The notes under the pieces: generated by a model | Told to the model about the DNA's origin: nothing | The model's database searches: none | Seen by the model: the letters and a program-made list of their open reading frames with translations, nothing else | Program-made: the position numbers and the translations under genes | In this document: piece by piece, positions 14,222 through 21,952 of the stretch | Position numbering within the stretch: position 1 is the stretch's first letter | Layout: each line of letters starts with the position of its first letter | Assembly (NCBI GenBank): GCA_038323965.1 | Contig: JBBQHM010000029.1 | Span: 1 to 21,953 of the forward strand | Length of the DNA stretch: 21,953 nt | Source of the DNA: JBBQHM01 sp038323965 | GTDB taxonomy: Bacteria; Verrucomicrobiota; Verrucomicrobiia; Chthoniobacterales; UBA10450 | Reading direction: 5' to 3'

Positions 14222-14255
14222 GCCGGCGGGCTGGATCTCTCCAGAACCCGCCGGC
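14222..14255. terminator. Strong hairpin between convergent genes
   Basis: GCCGGCGGG (14222-14230) pairs with CCCGCCGGC (14247-14255), extended by CTGGA (14231-14235) pairing with TCCAG (14240-14244). The loop is TCTC, with a two-base AA bulge. This 14-bp stem starts nine bases after the TAA of the zinc-ribbon membrane protein and ends 18 bases before the stop of the opposite gene, so it may serve both. There is no clear T-tract on either side. Confidence 0.7.
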
Positions 14256-14273
14256 CACCAACTGACAAGCCGC

Positions 14274-14822
14274 TTACGCGATGCCGAGCGAACGGAGCAG
14301 ACGTCCGTCGATCCGGCCATCGGCATAAATGCCGTGATTACGCTCCCAGCGAGCGATCGCGTTCCGTGTGCCGTATCCCGCTACGCCGTCAATGCGGCCG
14401 TAGTAGTAACCAGCGCGCGCCAGACGACGCTGCACTTCGATGACGACCGAGACACCGCTCCCGCCGTATCCGCCACCGTAGCCATAGCCTGACCCGTATC
14501 CGTAGCCAGATCCGTAGCCTGACCCGTAACCGCCGTAAGGATAACCGCCGTAGCCGTATCCACCGTTTCCGATGCCAATCGAGAAGCTGGAACCACCGCC
14601 GCCGTAATAAGGGTAGCCGTAGCCGCCGCCATATCCGCCGCCGTAGTAATATTTCTTAACGACCGTCCGATGACCGGTGGTCGTCGTGTTACCTGATCGA
14701 TTCGTCGATTGCGCGGTGTTAACCGTGCGAGACGCATTTTTGTTCTTCTGCGGCTTGGCTGCCTGGACGTTTGCCGTCAAAGCAAGGGCCGCGATTGTGC
14801 CAACTGCTAGTAATGTTTTCAT
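14274..14822 (-). CDS. Secreted Gly/Tyr-rich protein with C-terminal peptidoglycan-binding domain
   Basis: A 182-residue protein from the ATG at 14822. The frame stays open far upstream, but that extension is antisense to another gene and the ATG is followed by a good signal peptide (MKTLLAVGTIAALALTANVQ, cleavage near residue 22). A polar, basic T/N/R-rich stretch follows to about residue 57. Next is a Gly/Tyr-rich segment (about 58-122, repeats of YGGGYG and GYGSGYG). The last 60 residues form a PG_binding_1-type three-helix domain: IEVQRRLARAGYYYGRIDG, GYGTRNAIARWERNHGIYAD and DGRLLRSLGI, containing the Q-x-x-L-x-x-x-G-Y-x-G-x-D-G-x-x-G pattern. It probably attaches to the cell wall, with the Gly/Tyr part as a flexible or adhesive segment (inference). 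Divergent from the gene at 14928 over about 105 bases. Confidence 0.85.
   Translation of the reverse strand: MKTLLAVGTIAALALTANVQAAKPQKNKNASRTVNTAQSTNRSGNTTTTGHRTVVKKYYYGGGYGGGYGYPYYGGGGSSFSIGIGNGGYGYGGYPYGGYGSGYGSGYGYGSGYGYGGGYGGSGVSVVIEVQRRLARAGYYYGRIDGVAGYGTRNAIARWERNHGIYADGRIDGRLLRSLGIA
14457..14655. repeat. Low-complexity tandem repeats encoding Gly/Tyr units
   Basis: A run of degenerate 6- and 9-12-base units of the type CCGTAGCC(A/G)TA and CCGCCGTA on the plus strand, which encode YG, GYG and GYGSG units in the minus-strand gene. Such DNA is prone to slippage, so the length of the encoded segment may vary between strains. Boundaries are approximate. Confidence 0.6.
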
Positions 14823-14927
14823 AGGTTCTATTTGGTTATACGTTCTTGGACGGCCAAAGTTGCGATTTCTTACCTTTTTTTTCGGATATTTTGCGATCGG
14901 GATAAGAGCCACATTGTGACGGCGACG
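14823..14927. other. Divergent intergenic region
   Basis: A 105-base region, AT-richer than its surroundings, between two divergent exported-protein genes. It contains a T8 run (14875-14882) and the minus-strand sequence TATAAC about a dozen bases before the 14822 ATG, a possible -10 element. No well-spaced -35 box was seen. Promoters for both genes are expected here. Confidence 0.35.
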
Positions 14928-16229
14928 ATGAAATCCATCAGGACTGGTAACTGGGGCGCGATCGCGGGGATTGCGTTGCACTTTCTTGCGCTCCCAGCCC
15001 GCGGTGAAGCCGTCGCGAAGAGCACCAGCACATCGCGGCAATTCGTTGTCTATGGTGCGGACGTTTACCTGCGCGGGGCGATCGCGCAGCTGTCGGAGCA
15101 GACCAAATCTGACGCTCTGCGCTGGCTGCAAATTCGGGACGACTGGAAGACACCAATCCTGATCAATCTCCAGGAACCCCAACCGAATCTTCCCGAGATT
15201 CCGGAAGTGGCGTTGAACTTCAGCCAGACCGGATTTGGACTTAAGCTTCAGCTCGATCTTCTCGTTGGCCCCGAGATTCAGCCGACGGTGGTGCAGCGCG
15301 AGCTCCTTCGCGCAACACTTCTCGAGCTGAGCTACCGCAGCATTTCTGATCTCAAGCCAGGCCAGCCGTATGTCGCTGCGCCCGACTGGCTTCTGGAAGG
15401 CTTGCTCGTCGGAACCGCGAACAAAACGCCACTCACCGAAGCCCTGCAGAATGCGGTGAACGGCGGACACGTGATGCCATTGCGCGATTTCATGCAACAA
15501 CGTCGCAGCCTGCTCGACGGTGAATCGCGTGCACTTTTTCGCGCTTATAGTTATGCCATCGTCGAGATGCTCGGCGCACAGCCCGACGGTCACGCACGGC
15601 TGGCAAGATTGATCACCGACCTGCCGCGGGCTTCCAACGATCCGCTGGCTGATTTGGGCGCGCATTTTCCCGGCTTGAAAAGCGACATCGCCGCCGAAAG
15701 AGTCTGGCAAAGTGCAGTGAAACGCATCGCGCTGCGGTACGATGGCGGACCGCAAAGTTTCCTCGCGACGGAGAGAGCCATCGATGACCTGATGAAGTTG
15801 TCCATCGCCGAATCGCGAGAAACAAAAGCGCCCCTTACTCTTCGCGAATGCGCGGTTGCGGGCGCGCGTTTTACTCCCCGCCAGCCAGCTCTCGCCGTGC
15901 TCCGACAGCAGCTCACCGTTTTGGGAACGCAATCCCATCCGCTTTTGCGCGGCCTCGTCGCAGATCTTGCCAGGTGCGCGGAACTCGCTGCGCGCGGAAA
16001 GCAGCGCGAGCTGGCGCAACGCTTCGCGCGGGCTGATTTCGAGCGAAGGCAGCTCGATCAACGCATGGTGCAGCTTGATGATTACATGAACTGGTTCGAA
16101 GCGACGCAGCTGAAAACAACCAGCGGCGCGTTCACGAATTACCTGCATTCCGCTGGTTCCGAAAATGACACTACGCGCCACGATGCTCTCTCACTCTATC
16201 TCGATACCATCGAGCAGCAGCTTCGTTGA
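14928..16229 (+). CDS. Secreted protein of unknown function; possible inactive metallopeptidase-like fold
   Basis: A 433-residue protein from the ATG at 14928; earlier in-frame starts (GTG 14916, ATG 14832) would place non-signal residues before the hydrophobic segment. Residues 1-28 look like a signal peptide (NWGAIAGIALHFLALPARGEA). The following QFVVYG... then long helices are not a family I can name firmly. The middle (about 120-162) has an RELLRATLLELSYRS helix followed by PDWLLEGLLVGT. This resembles the layout of gluzincin proteins, where HExxH in the first helix is followed by a WLxEG motif. Here the histidines of the first helix are missing, so zinc catalysis would be lost. The C-terminal half is helical and includes two cysteines (RECAVAGA and LARCAEL). 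The function is unknown. Its promoter should be in the 105 bases shared with the divergent Gly/Tyr-rich gene. Confidence 0.75.
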   Translation: MKSIRTGNWGAIAGIALHFLALPARGEAVAKSTSTSRQFVVYGADVYLRGAIAQLSEQTKSDALRWLQIRDDWKTPILINLQEPQPNLPEIPEVALNFSQTGFGLKLQLDLLVGPEIQPTVVQRELLRATLLELSYRSISDLKPGQPYVAAPDWLLEGLLVGTANKTPLTEALQNAVNGGHVMPLRDFMQQRRSLLDGESRALFRAYSYAIVEMLGAQPDGHARLARLITDLPRASNDPLADLGAHFPGLKSDIAAERVWQSAVKRIALRYDGGPQSFLATERAIDDLMKLSIAESRETKAPLTLRECAVAGARFTPRQPALAVLRQQLTVLGTQSHPLLRGLVADLARCAELAARGKQRELAQRFARADFERRQLDQRMVQLDDYMNWFEATQLKTTSGAFTNYLHSAGSENDTTRHDALSLYLDTIEQQLR

Positions 16230-16307
16230 ACGGCGCGCATCCACACGCGAGTTGCCCGCGAATCGCTTGCCGCGTATGATCAGCCAGCGCTTCGTGCGTT
16301 AATTAAA

Positions 16308-16745
16308 ATGCAGAAAATTGGTTTTGCGGAAGCGCTGGACTCGATCGTCGCGAGTGACAGCAGATATCAACGCGATGCGTATCTTTTTTTACGCGACGCG
16401 CTCGATTTTACGACGAAGCAGCAGAAGAAAACGAAAGGCGCGTCCGTGCGTCACGTGGCTGGCCCCGAGCTACTCGAAGGCGTGCGGCAGTATGCGCTCA
16501 AGGAATTTGGACCGATGGCGATGACCGTGTTTTCCTACTGGGGCGTGCGGCGTTGTGAAGATATCGGGCACATGGTTTTCAATCTCATCGGCGCCGGAAT
16601 TTTCGGGAAGACCGAGGAGGATTCCATGGATGATTTCCGCAGCGTTTACGAATTCGACGATGCGTTTGTGAAACCGTTCGCGCCGGTGGCGTCGCCGCAG
16701 TTGCCGATAACTTCTCCCGCATTGCCCGCACCAAAACCGGTGTAA
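16308..16745 (+). CDS. Minf_1886-family conserved hypothetical protein (Verrucomicrobia/Planctomycetes type)
   Basis: A 145-residue cytoplasmic protein. The hallmark of this family is present: RYQRDAYLFLRDALDFTTK (residues 19-37), the VRHVAGPELLEGVRQYALKEFGP block and AMTVFSYWGVRRCEDIGHMV, then FNLIGAGIFGKTEEDSMDDF. The C-terminal 20 residues are a proline-rich tail (PVASPQLPITSPALPAPKPV). The family is known mainly from Verrucomicrobia and Planctomycetes and has no established function. Start ATG at 16308 follows a 78-base gap without a visible ribosome-binding motif. The stop is nine bases before the M16 peptidase start, so the two are likely co-transcribed. Its presence is one of the clearest taxonomic hints in the window. 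Confidence 0.88.
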   Translation: MQKIGFAEALDSIVASDSRYQRDAYLFLRDALDFTTKQQKKTKGASVRHVAGPELLEGVRQYALKEFGPMAMTVFSYWGVRRCEDIGHMVFNLIGAGIFGKTEEDSMDDFRSVYEFDDAFVKPFAPVASPQLPITSPALPAPKPV

Positions 16746-16754
16746 ATCGCGGCC

Positions 16755-19364
16755 GTGTCCCGAAACATGCGTAACCGCGCTCAACTCAATACCGGCATGC
16801 CGGCGGAGACGCCGCTGATTACTTTTCCGGCGAACACCGCGCAGAAATGGCTTCTGCCTAACGGTCTCACCATCATCGTGCAGGAAGACCGCAGTGCGCC
16901 TGTCGCAAGCGTGCAGGTCTGGTGCGGCACCGGCAGCATCGATGAGGACGAACATCTCGGCGCCGGCCTTTCGCACATCCTGGAGCATCTGCTTTTCAAG
17001 GGAACAAAAACGCGCGGCGCGAACCAGATTGCGCAAGCGGTGCAGGATGTCGGCGGTTACATCAACGCCTATACCTCCTTCGATCGCACGGTTTACTCGA
17101 TCGACGTCCCGAAGGATGGCGTGCCGATCACGCTCGACGTTCTCTCGGATGCGATGATGAATTCCACCCTGCCGCCGACTGAGTACGCGAAGGAACAGGA
17201 AGTCATTCGCCGCGAATTTGCGATGGGCGAAGACGACGCCGATCGCATGGTCGGCCAGTTACTTTTTGCCACCGCCTACACGCGCCATCCCTATCGGCTT
17301 CCCGTGATCGGGCGCATGGATGTTTACAACGAGCTCACCCAGGAACAGGTGATGCAGTATTACAAAAAGCGTTACGTGCCCAATAACCTGACCTTCGTCG
17401 TGGTGGGCGACGTTTCAGGAATCGAAGTGCGCGATCAGCTCGCGCAGATTTTCGAGAAGTATCCGGAAAAATCGCTCCGACCGATCTATATCCCGACCGA
17501 ACCCCAACAGCTTGGCCGTCGCGAGCTGCACCAGGAATTTGCAACTTCACTCACCCGCCTCGCCCTGGCGTGGCACGTGCCGGAAGTCACCCATCCCGAT
17601 GTCCCCGCGCTCGATTTGTTGTGCACCATTCTGGGCGACGGCCGCAGTTCACGCCTTTACCGGCGTGCCCGGGAAGAGACCGCGCTCGCCTTCGGTGTCG
17701 CCGCATTTTGCTACACTCCGGGCGATCCCGGAATTCTCGGCGTCGATGCCACGGTCGAGCCCGACAAACGCCTTCCGCTGCAGGATTTGATTCTCGAAGT
17801 CATCGCGGAAATCCAGCGCGATGGCGTCGGCGAGGACGAGCTCGCAAAATCGAAAAAGACTTTGCTCAGCCATCAGCTTGGCCAGCTCACCACCATGCGC
17901 GGCCATGCTTCCGACATCGGCACGAACTGGTCGCTCACGCAGAACCTCAATTTCAGTCGCGAATATCTCGCGGCCATCCAGCGCGTCTCGCTCGACGACA
18001 TTCGACGCGTCGCAAGTCGTTATCTCGTCGATGACAATCTCACGATCGTCTCGCTCAGCCCGAAGGGATCGCTGGCGCGCAATCTCACCGCGACGACGCC
18101 GATCACGCCGCGCGAGATTCAAAAAATCACGCTCCCAAACGGGCTGCGGCTTCTGGTGCGCGAAGATGCGCGGTTGCCACTCGTCGCGATGACGGCAATT
18201 TTCCGCAGCGGTCTTCTCGCCGAAACGCCGGAGAACAACGGGATCTCACGTCTTCTCTCCAAGACCCTGCTTAAGGGAACAGCGATCCGCACCGCCGGCG
18301 AAATCGCCGAACAAATCGAAGCGGTGGGCGGCGATATCGACAGCGGGGCGCGCGATAATAGTTTCCGGATCACGCTCGACGTCACGCAACCGGATTTGAA
18401 GCTTGGGATCGGCGTTCTGGCCGATGTTATTTTAAACGCGACCTTCCCCGAGGATCAGATCGCGCGCGAAAAAGAAGTGCAGCTTGCCTCCATTCGCGAG
18501 GAGGACGATCGGCCGACGAGCGTTGCGCGCAATTTGTTGCGCACGACGATGTTTGGCGATCATCCCTTTGCCCTGCGTCGTCGCGGCTCCGCCGCATCGG
18601 TGGCGCGTATTTCCCGCCAGGATTTACTGGCGTTTCGCGATCGATACGTCGTCGCCAAGAACGGCGTGATCTCCATTTTCGGCAACGTCACCGCCGCGGA
18701 AATCGAGCGTTTATTCACGGAAGCGCTCGGCCAGATGAAGCCGGGCGAACTGGCTCATCAAAATGTGAAGCCGCCGCGCATGATTGCAGCGCCGATCGCC
18801 ACCGAGGCCGTGCGGGAGATTTCGCAAGCCGTCATCATCGTTGGTTTTCGCGGCACGGACGTTTTCAATCCCGACCGGCAGGCGCTCGAGTTGATCGACG
18901 AAGCGAGCAGCGACATCGGCTCGCGTTTCTTCGTGCGCATCCGCGAGCAGATGGGACTCGCCTATTATGTAGGCGCGGTGCAGATGCAGGGTCTCGTTCC
19001 CGGCCTGTTCGCGTTCTACGTCGGCACCGACCCGCAAAAAGTTGATGCGGTGAAACAGGCGATGCTGGAGGAAGTCAGCGCACTCGCGACGAACGGGCTG
19101 GACGCGGGCGAACTCAATCGATCGAAAAAGAAAATGATCGGCCAGCAGCAGATCGCGAATCAGAGCAATGAGACGCTGGGCTATCTTACCGCGCTCGATG
19201 AGTTATACGGACTCGGCTTCGATCATTACAAAACGCTTGAGAGCAGTATCGAAAACATTTCGGTGGAAGACATCAAACGCGTCGCCGCGAAATATTTTCG
19301 CGATCAATCACCGGTTGTTGTCGTGGTCCGACCCGCCGCGGGCGCAACGGCAGTGAAAGAATAA
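16755..19364 (+). CDS. M16-family metallopeptidase, fused active and inactive units
   Basis: An 869-residue protein (start GTG 16755; ATG at 16767 is an alternative that loses four residues). Two consecutive M16 units are visible. In the first (about 25-440), the inverted zinc motif H74-I-L-E77-H78 lies in GLSHILEHLLFKGT, with the third ligand E154 in VIRREF. In the second (about 455-865), the equivalent position reads GISRLLSKTLLKGT, so all catalytic residues are replaced and the unit is structural. This active-plus-inactive arrangement forms the closed chamber that digests short peptides, as in two-unit bacterial M16 proteins and the mitochondrial processing peptidase pair. There is no signal peptide, so a cytoplasmic location is likely. 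The gene is followed four bases later by a DUF1844 gene. The substrate is unknown. Confidence 0.92.
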   Translation: MSRNMRNRAQLNTGMPAETPLITFPANTAQKWLLPNGLTIIVQEDRSAPVASVQVWCGTGSIDEDEHLGAGLSHILEHLLFKGTKTRGANQIAQAVQDVGGYINAYTSFDRTVYSIDVPKDGVPITLDVLSDAMMNSTLPPTEYAKEQEVIRREFAMGEDDADRMVGQLLFATAYTRHPYRLPVIGRMDVYNELTQEQVMQYYKKRYVPNNLTFVVVGDVSGIEVRDQLAQIFEKYPEKSLRPIYIPTEPQQLGRRELHQEFATSLTRLALAWHVPEVTHPDVPALDLLCTILGDGRSSRLYRRAREETALAFGVAAFCYTPGDPGILGVDATVEPDKRLPLQDLILEVIAEIQRDGVGEDELAKSKKTLLSHQLGQLTTMRGHASDIGTNWSLTQNLNFSREYLAAIQRVSLDDIRRVASRYLVDDNLTIVSLSPKGSLARNLTATTPITPREIQKITLPNGLRLLVREDARLPLVAMTAIFRSGLLAETPENNGISRLLSKTLLKGTAIRTAGEIAEQIEAVGGDIDSGARDNSFRITLDVTQPDLKLGIGVLADVILNATFPEDQIAREKEVQLASIREEDDRPTSVARNLLRTTMFGDHPFALRRRGSAASVARISRQDLLAFRDRYVVAKNGVISIFGNVTAAEIERLFTEALGQMKPGELAHQNVKPPRMIAAPIATEAVREISQAVIIVGFRGTDVFNPDRQALELIDEASSDIGSRFFVRIREQMGLAYYVGAVQMQGLVPGLFAFYVGTDPQKVDAVKQAMLEEVSALATNGLDAGELNRSKKKMIGQQQIANQSNETLGYLTALDELYGLGFDHYKTLESSIENISVEDIKRVAAKYFRDQSPVVVVVRPAAGATAVKE

Positions 19365-19368
19365 ATTT

Positions 19369-19806
19369 ATGGCTGAAGTACAAAAAACCACGATCTCCGG
19401 AGAACTTACGCAACGCTTTGTCGAATTTGTCATGATGCAGGCGCAGAACGCCGCGTTATTCCTCGGGCAAATACCGAACCCACAAACCGGTCAGCCCGAG
19501 GTGAACCTGGAGTTTGCGAAAATGTTCATCGACCAGCTGGTGATGATTCAGGAAAAAACTCGCGGCAACCTCAGTGCGGAAGAATCAACCGTGCTCCGCA
19601 ACGCGCTCTCGAATTTGCAAATGGCGTTCGTGGAAGCGTCGCAGGGCGCTCCCGCTCCCACGCCGTCCGCTCCACCCTCGAGCGTCAGGGAATCATCTGC
19701 GACAGGCGATGAACCAGCGCGTGAAAAGTCAGACACCCCACCGGCACCCCCCACCGCGGGTGAGGCCGAGTCGCGCAAGAAGTTCACAAAAAGCTACGGC
19801 GCGTAG
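19369..19806 (+). CDS. DUF1844 protein
   Basis: A 145-residue protein. The conserved part is ELTQRFVEFVMMQAQNAALF, then LGQIPNPQTGQPEVNLEFAK and MFIDQLVMIQEKTRGNLSAEE, and LRNALSNLQMAFVEA, matching the DUF1844 layout in which helices flank a LGxIPxPxTGxxxxNLxxAKxxID centre. The rest (about 90-145) is a low-complexity P, A, S and E tail ending in RKKFTKSYGA. Function unknown; the family is soluble and widespread in Verrucomicrobia, Planctomycetes, Acidobacteria and related lineages. Start ATG 19369 is four bases after the peptidase stop. Confidence 0.87.
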   Translation: MAEVQKTTISGELTQRFVEFVMMQAQNAALFLGQIPNPQTGQPEVNLEFAKMFIDQLVMIQEKTRGNLSAEESTVLRNALSNLQMAFVEASQGAPAPTPSAPPSSVRESSATGDEPAREKSDTPPAPPTAGEAESRKKFTKSYGA

Positions 19807-19848
19807 CGTCGTTGCGGCCTCCGGAGACACCGCGCGCGTATCAGTTGC

Positions 19849-20964
19849 GTGCCCGCGTCTGCTCCTAACATCGCTCTCGAGAAGAAGACAGTCGCCGACC
19901 TTGAGGTAGCCGTCGATCCTGAGGCTGCTGCGGAAGAAGCGGGACTTCGCTACATTTCCGATCGCGGGGCAGGTTACACCCGCAAACGCCGCAGCGACGA
20001 CTTCGATTACTTCGACGCCGACGGAAAGAAGATCACCGACGAGCGCCGTCTCTTGCGCATCAAGCGCATCGGTATTCCACCCGCATGGGAGCGGGTCTGG
20101 ATCTCGTCGGCGTCGAATGGCCACATCCAGGCGACGGGTTGCGATGCGCGGAAACGGAAACAGTATCGTTATCACGAGCGCTGGCGCGAAGTGCGCGACG
20201 AAGCGAAATACGAAAAGATGGTGCTTTTCGGCCATGCGCTTCCGAAAATCCGGAAACGCATCGAGAAGGATCTCGCCCTGCCGGGACTGCCCCGCGAGAA
20301 AGTGCTGGCCACCATTGTCGAGTTGCTGGAGCGCACTTTCATCCGCGTCGGTAACGAGGAGTATGCGAAAGAGAATAAATCATTCGGTCTAACGACGTTT
20401 AGAAATCGGCATGTCGATGTCGAGGGCACCACGATCCGATTTAAGTTTCGCGGCAAGAGCGGCGTAAACCACGAGAAAGAGATACGGAACAAGAGAGTGG
20501 CGAAGATCATCCGTAAACTGCAGGACCTGCCTGGCCAGGAAGTGTTTCAGTATGTGGACGACGAAGGAAAAGTGCACAGCACCACCTCCCAGGACGTGAA
20601 CGATTACCTGAAGGAGAGCACGGGCGACGAATTCACGGCCAAGGATTTCCGCACCTGGGCCGGCACCGTGCTTGCCTCCATTGCACTTACTTCCCAGGAA
20701 CCTTTCAGCACGAAGAAAGAAGCCAAAGCGAAGATCAAAACCGCGATCGCGGCCGTCTCACACGTCCTGGGCAATACCCCTGCGGTCTGCCGGAAATGCT
20801 ATATTCATCCCGCAGTTCTCGAGAGCTATCTCGATGGCACGCTCTCCGAAAGTCTAAAGCAAAAGACGGACGAAACGCTGGCCGAGAAACTCGATGATCT
20901 GCGCGAAGATGAGATTTCGGTCTTGAAGTTCCTCCGGAATTATCTCGCGAAGAAAGCGGCCTGA
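19849..20964 (+). CDS. DNA topoisomerase IB (poxvirus type)
   Basis: A 371-residue enzyme starting at GTG 19849, 42 bases after the DUF1844 gene. It relaxes supercoils by nicking one strand through a 3'-phosphotyrosine. The N-terminal domain (about 35-110) includes LRYISDRGAGYTRKRR and IGIPPAWERVWISSASNGHI with QATGCDARKRKQYRYHERW, all typical of bacterial topoisomerase IB. Catalytic residues are in place: R166 in RVGNEEYAKEN, K203 in FRGKSG, R268 in DFRTWAGT and the nucleophile Y318 in CRKCYIHPAVLESY. The position corresponding to the fifth catalytic histidine is presumably in the ALTSQ...VSHVLGNTPAV region (H-V-L-G-N-T-P). Bacterial copies are patchily distributed and thought to have moved between lineages; the function beside gyrase is usually accessory. 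Confidence 0.95.
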   Translation: MPASAPNIALEKKTVADLEVAVDPEAAAEEAGLRYISDRGAGYTRKRRSDDFDYFDADGKKITDERRLLRIKRIGIPPAWERVWISSASNGHIQATGCDARKRKQYRYHERWREVRDEAKYEKMVLFGHALPKIRKRIEKDLALPGLPREKVLATIVELLERTFIRVGNEEYAKENKSFGLTTFRNRHVDVEGTTIRFKFRGKSGVNHEKEIRNKRVAKIIRKLQDLPGQEVFQYVDDEGKVHSTTSQDVNDYLKESTGDEFTAKDFRTWAGTVLASIALTSQEPFSTKKEAKAKIKTAIAAVSHVLGNTPAVCRKCYIHPAVLESYLDGTLSESLKQKTDETLAEKLDDLREDEISVLKFLRNYLAKKAA

Positions 20965-21483
20965 TCGCTGTCGGCTCCGCAGTCGGATCGCTTCTCGCAG
21001 CGCCGGCTCGCTCACTGGCACCGGCACGGCCGTTTCGAAATGACCAGCCAGCGGCAAGGCCAGAAGAGTCGCTTCGTCGCCGGCACGTTTCGCAGCCTCG
21101 ATATACTTACGAACGGACGCCGCGACGTCGAGGAATGTTCCCGGCCAGCCGCCGCCGTCCCCGATGCGCCGCTACTCGATCGTCCAAGTCGCATAGCCCT
21201 GCGCGGTAAACCAGGCCGCCAGTCGCGTAAAGTAAGTCGAGGTAAATTCGGACTGCCAGCATCCGCCGTGGATCATCACGATTACCGGCACCATTCCTCC
21301 GCCTTCCGGCATGCGCAGCTCGCCCCATTGCTCCGGCCCCGCGCCGTAATGAATTCGCAGGCCGGGAGGTGGCAGAGGCATGCTTTCCAACTCCGACCAG
21401 CGCAGCGTGGGAGGGTTCGCGGCAGTGCAACCGCCGGCGGTAAGCGCGAGCGAAAGAACTGCGGCGAGTGCGCAAAGCTTCAT
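20965..21483 (-). pseudogene. Decayed alpha/beta-hydrolase (esterase) gene: amber stop and internal deletion
   Basis: The frame starts at ATG 21483 with a lipoprotein-like signal (LSLALTAGGC). It continues with PVIVMIHGGCWQSEF (oxyanion-hole HGG motif) and LAAWFTAQGYATWTIE, then a TAG at 21172-21174 where homologs have YRR. The same frame carries on with RRIGDGGGWPGTFLDVAASV and then, without any frameshift, KYIEAAKRAGDEATLLALPL and AGHFETAVPV, which is the C-terminal catalytic-histidine region of this esterase group. The central part, with the nucleophile GHSAGG and catalytic acid (roughly 150 residues in relatives), is absent near 21105-21115. Two lesions make a sequencing error unlikely as the sole cause. 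The 3' boundary is uncertain because the frame remains open into the topoisomerase gene. It follows the carbonic anhydrase gene on the same strand. Confidence 0.8.
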
Positions 21484-21514
21484 CGTCCTCGACTGGTCCT
21501 GCTCCCGCCTGCGC

Positions 21515-21952
21515 TCAGGAAAACGCGGCGATCGCTTCGTGATAAACCGGTAGGGCTTCGTCCAGGGTTTTGACCGTCACGTTCAAATCCCGGATCAACC
21601 CATCCTGCAAACCGTAGATCCAGCCGTGCACCGCCAGCGCCTGGCCGCGTTCCCACGCATCAAACGCGATAGTTGTCTGACACACATTCATGACCTGCTC
21701 GATCACGTTGAGCTCGCACAGCCGATCGCAATTCGCGGCAGCGTCTTCGCTGGATAAAAGCGAGGCGTGCTTTTGCTGCACATCCTGCAGGTTCCGGATC
21801 CAGTTATCGCTCAGGCCGAGACGATCGCGCCGCAGCGCGGCATTGACGCCGCTGCATCCGTAGTGACCGCACACGATGATATGACGCACCTTCAGCAGAT
21901 CGACTGCAAACTGCATGACCGAGAGACAATTGAGATCGGTATGAACGACGAG
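21515..21952 (-). CDS. can: Beta-carbonic anhydrase (Can type), 5' end outside the window
   Basis: The enzyme interconverts CO2 and bicarbonate in the cytoplasm, supplying bicarbonate for carboxylations. The readable frame runs to the window edge; the first visible residues are LVVHTDLNCLSVMQFAVDLL, then KVRHIIVCGHYGCSGVNAAL. The two zinc ligands of the CGHYGC motif are present, while the third (in the CxDSR motif) lies beyond the window. The rest resembles E. coli Can: LGLSDNWIRNLQDVQQKHAS, NCDRLCELNVIEQVMNV, FDAWERGQALAVHGWIYGLQ, DGLIRDL. Calling a start at the internal ATG 21916 would cut off the active site. It is upstream of the esterase pseudogene with a 31-base gap. The gene is well preserved compared with its neighbour. 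Confidence 0.93.
   Translation of the reverse strand, partial: LVVHTDLNCLSVMQFAVDLLKVRHIIVCGHYGCSGVNAALRRDRLGLSDNWIRNLQDVQQKHASLLSSEDAAANCDRLCELNVIEQVMNVCQTTIAFDAWERGQALAVHGWIYGLQDGLIRDLNVTVKTLDEALPVYHEAIAAFS

Noticed and set aside
14823..16181. A 453-codon open frame upstream of the Gly/Tyr-rich gene on the minus strand
   Set aside because: It is antisense to the 14928-16229 gene, and the ATG at 14822 begins a clear signal peptide, so the extension is treated as chance.
21012..21475. Minus-strand frames in other phases across the esterase remnant, considered as real small proteins
   Set aside because: The frame through 21483-20965 alone shows esterase homology on both sides of the TAG; the other phases have no pattern.
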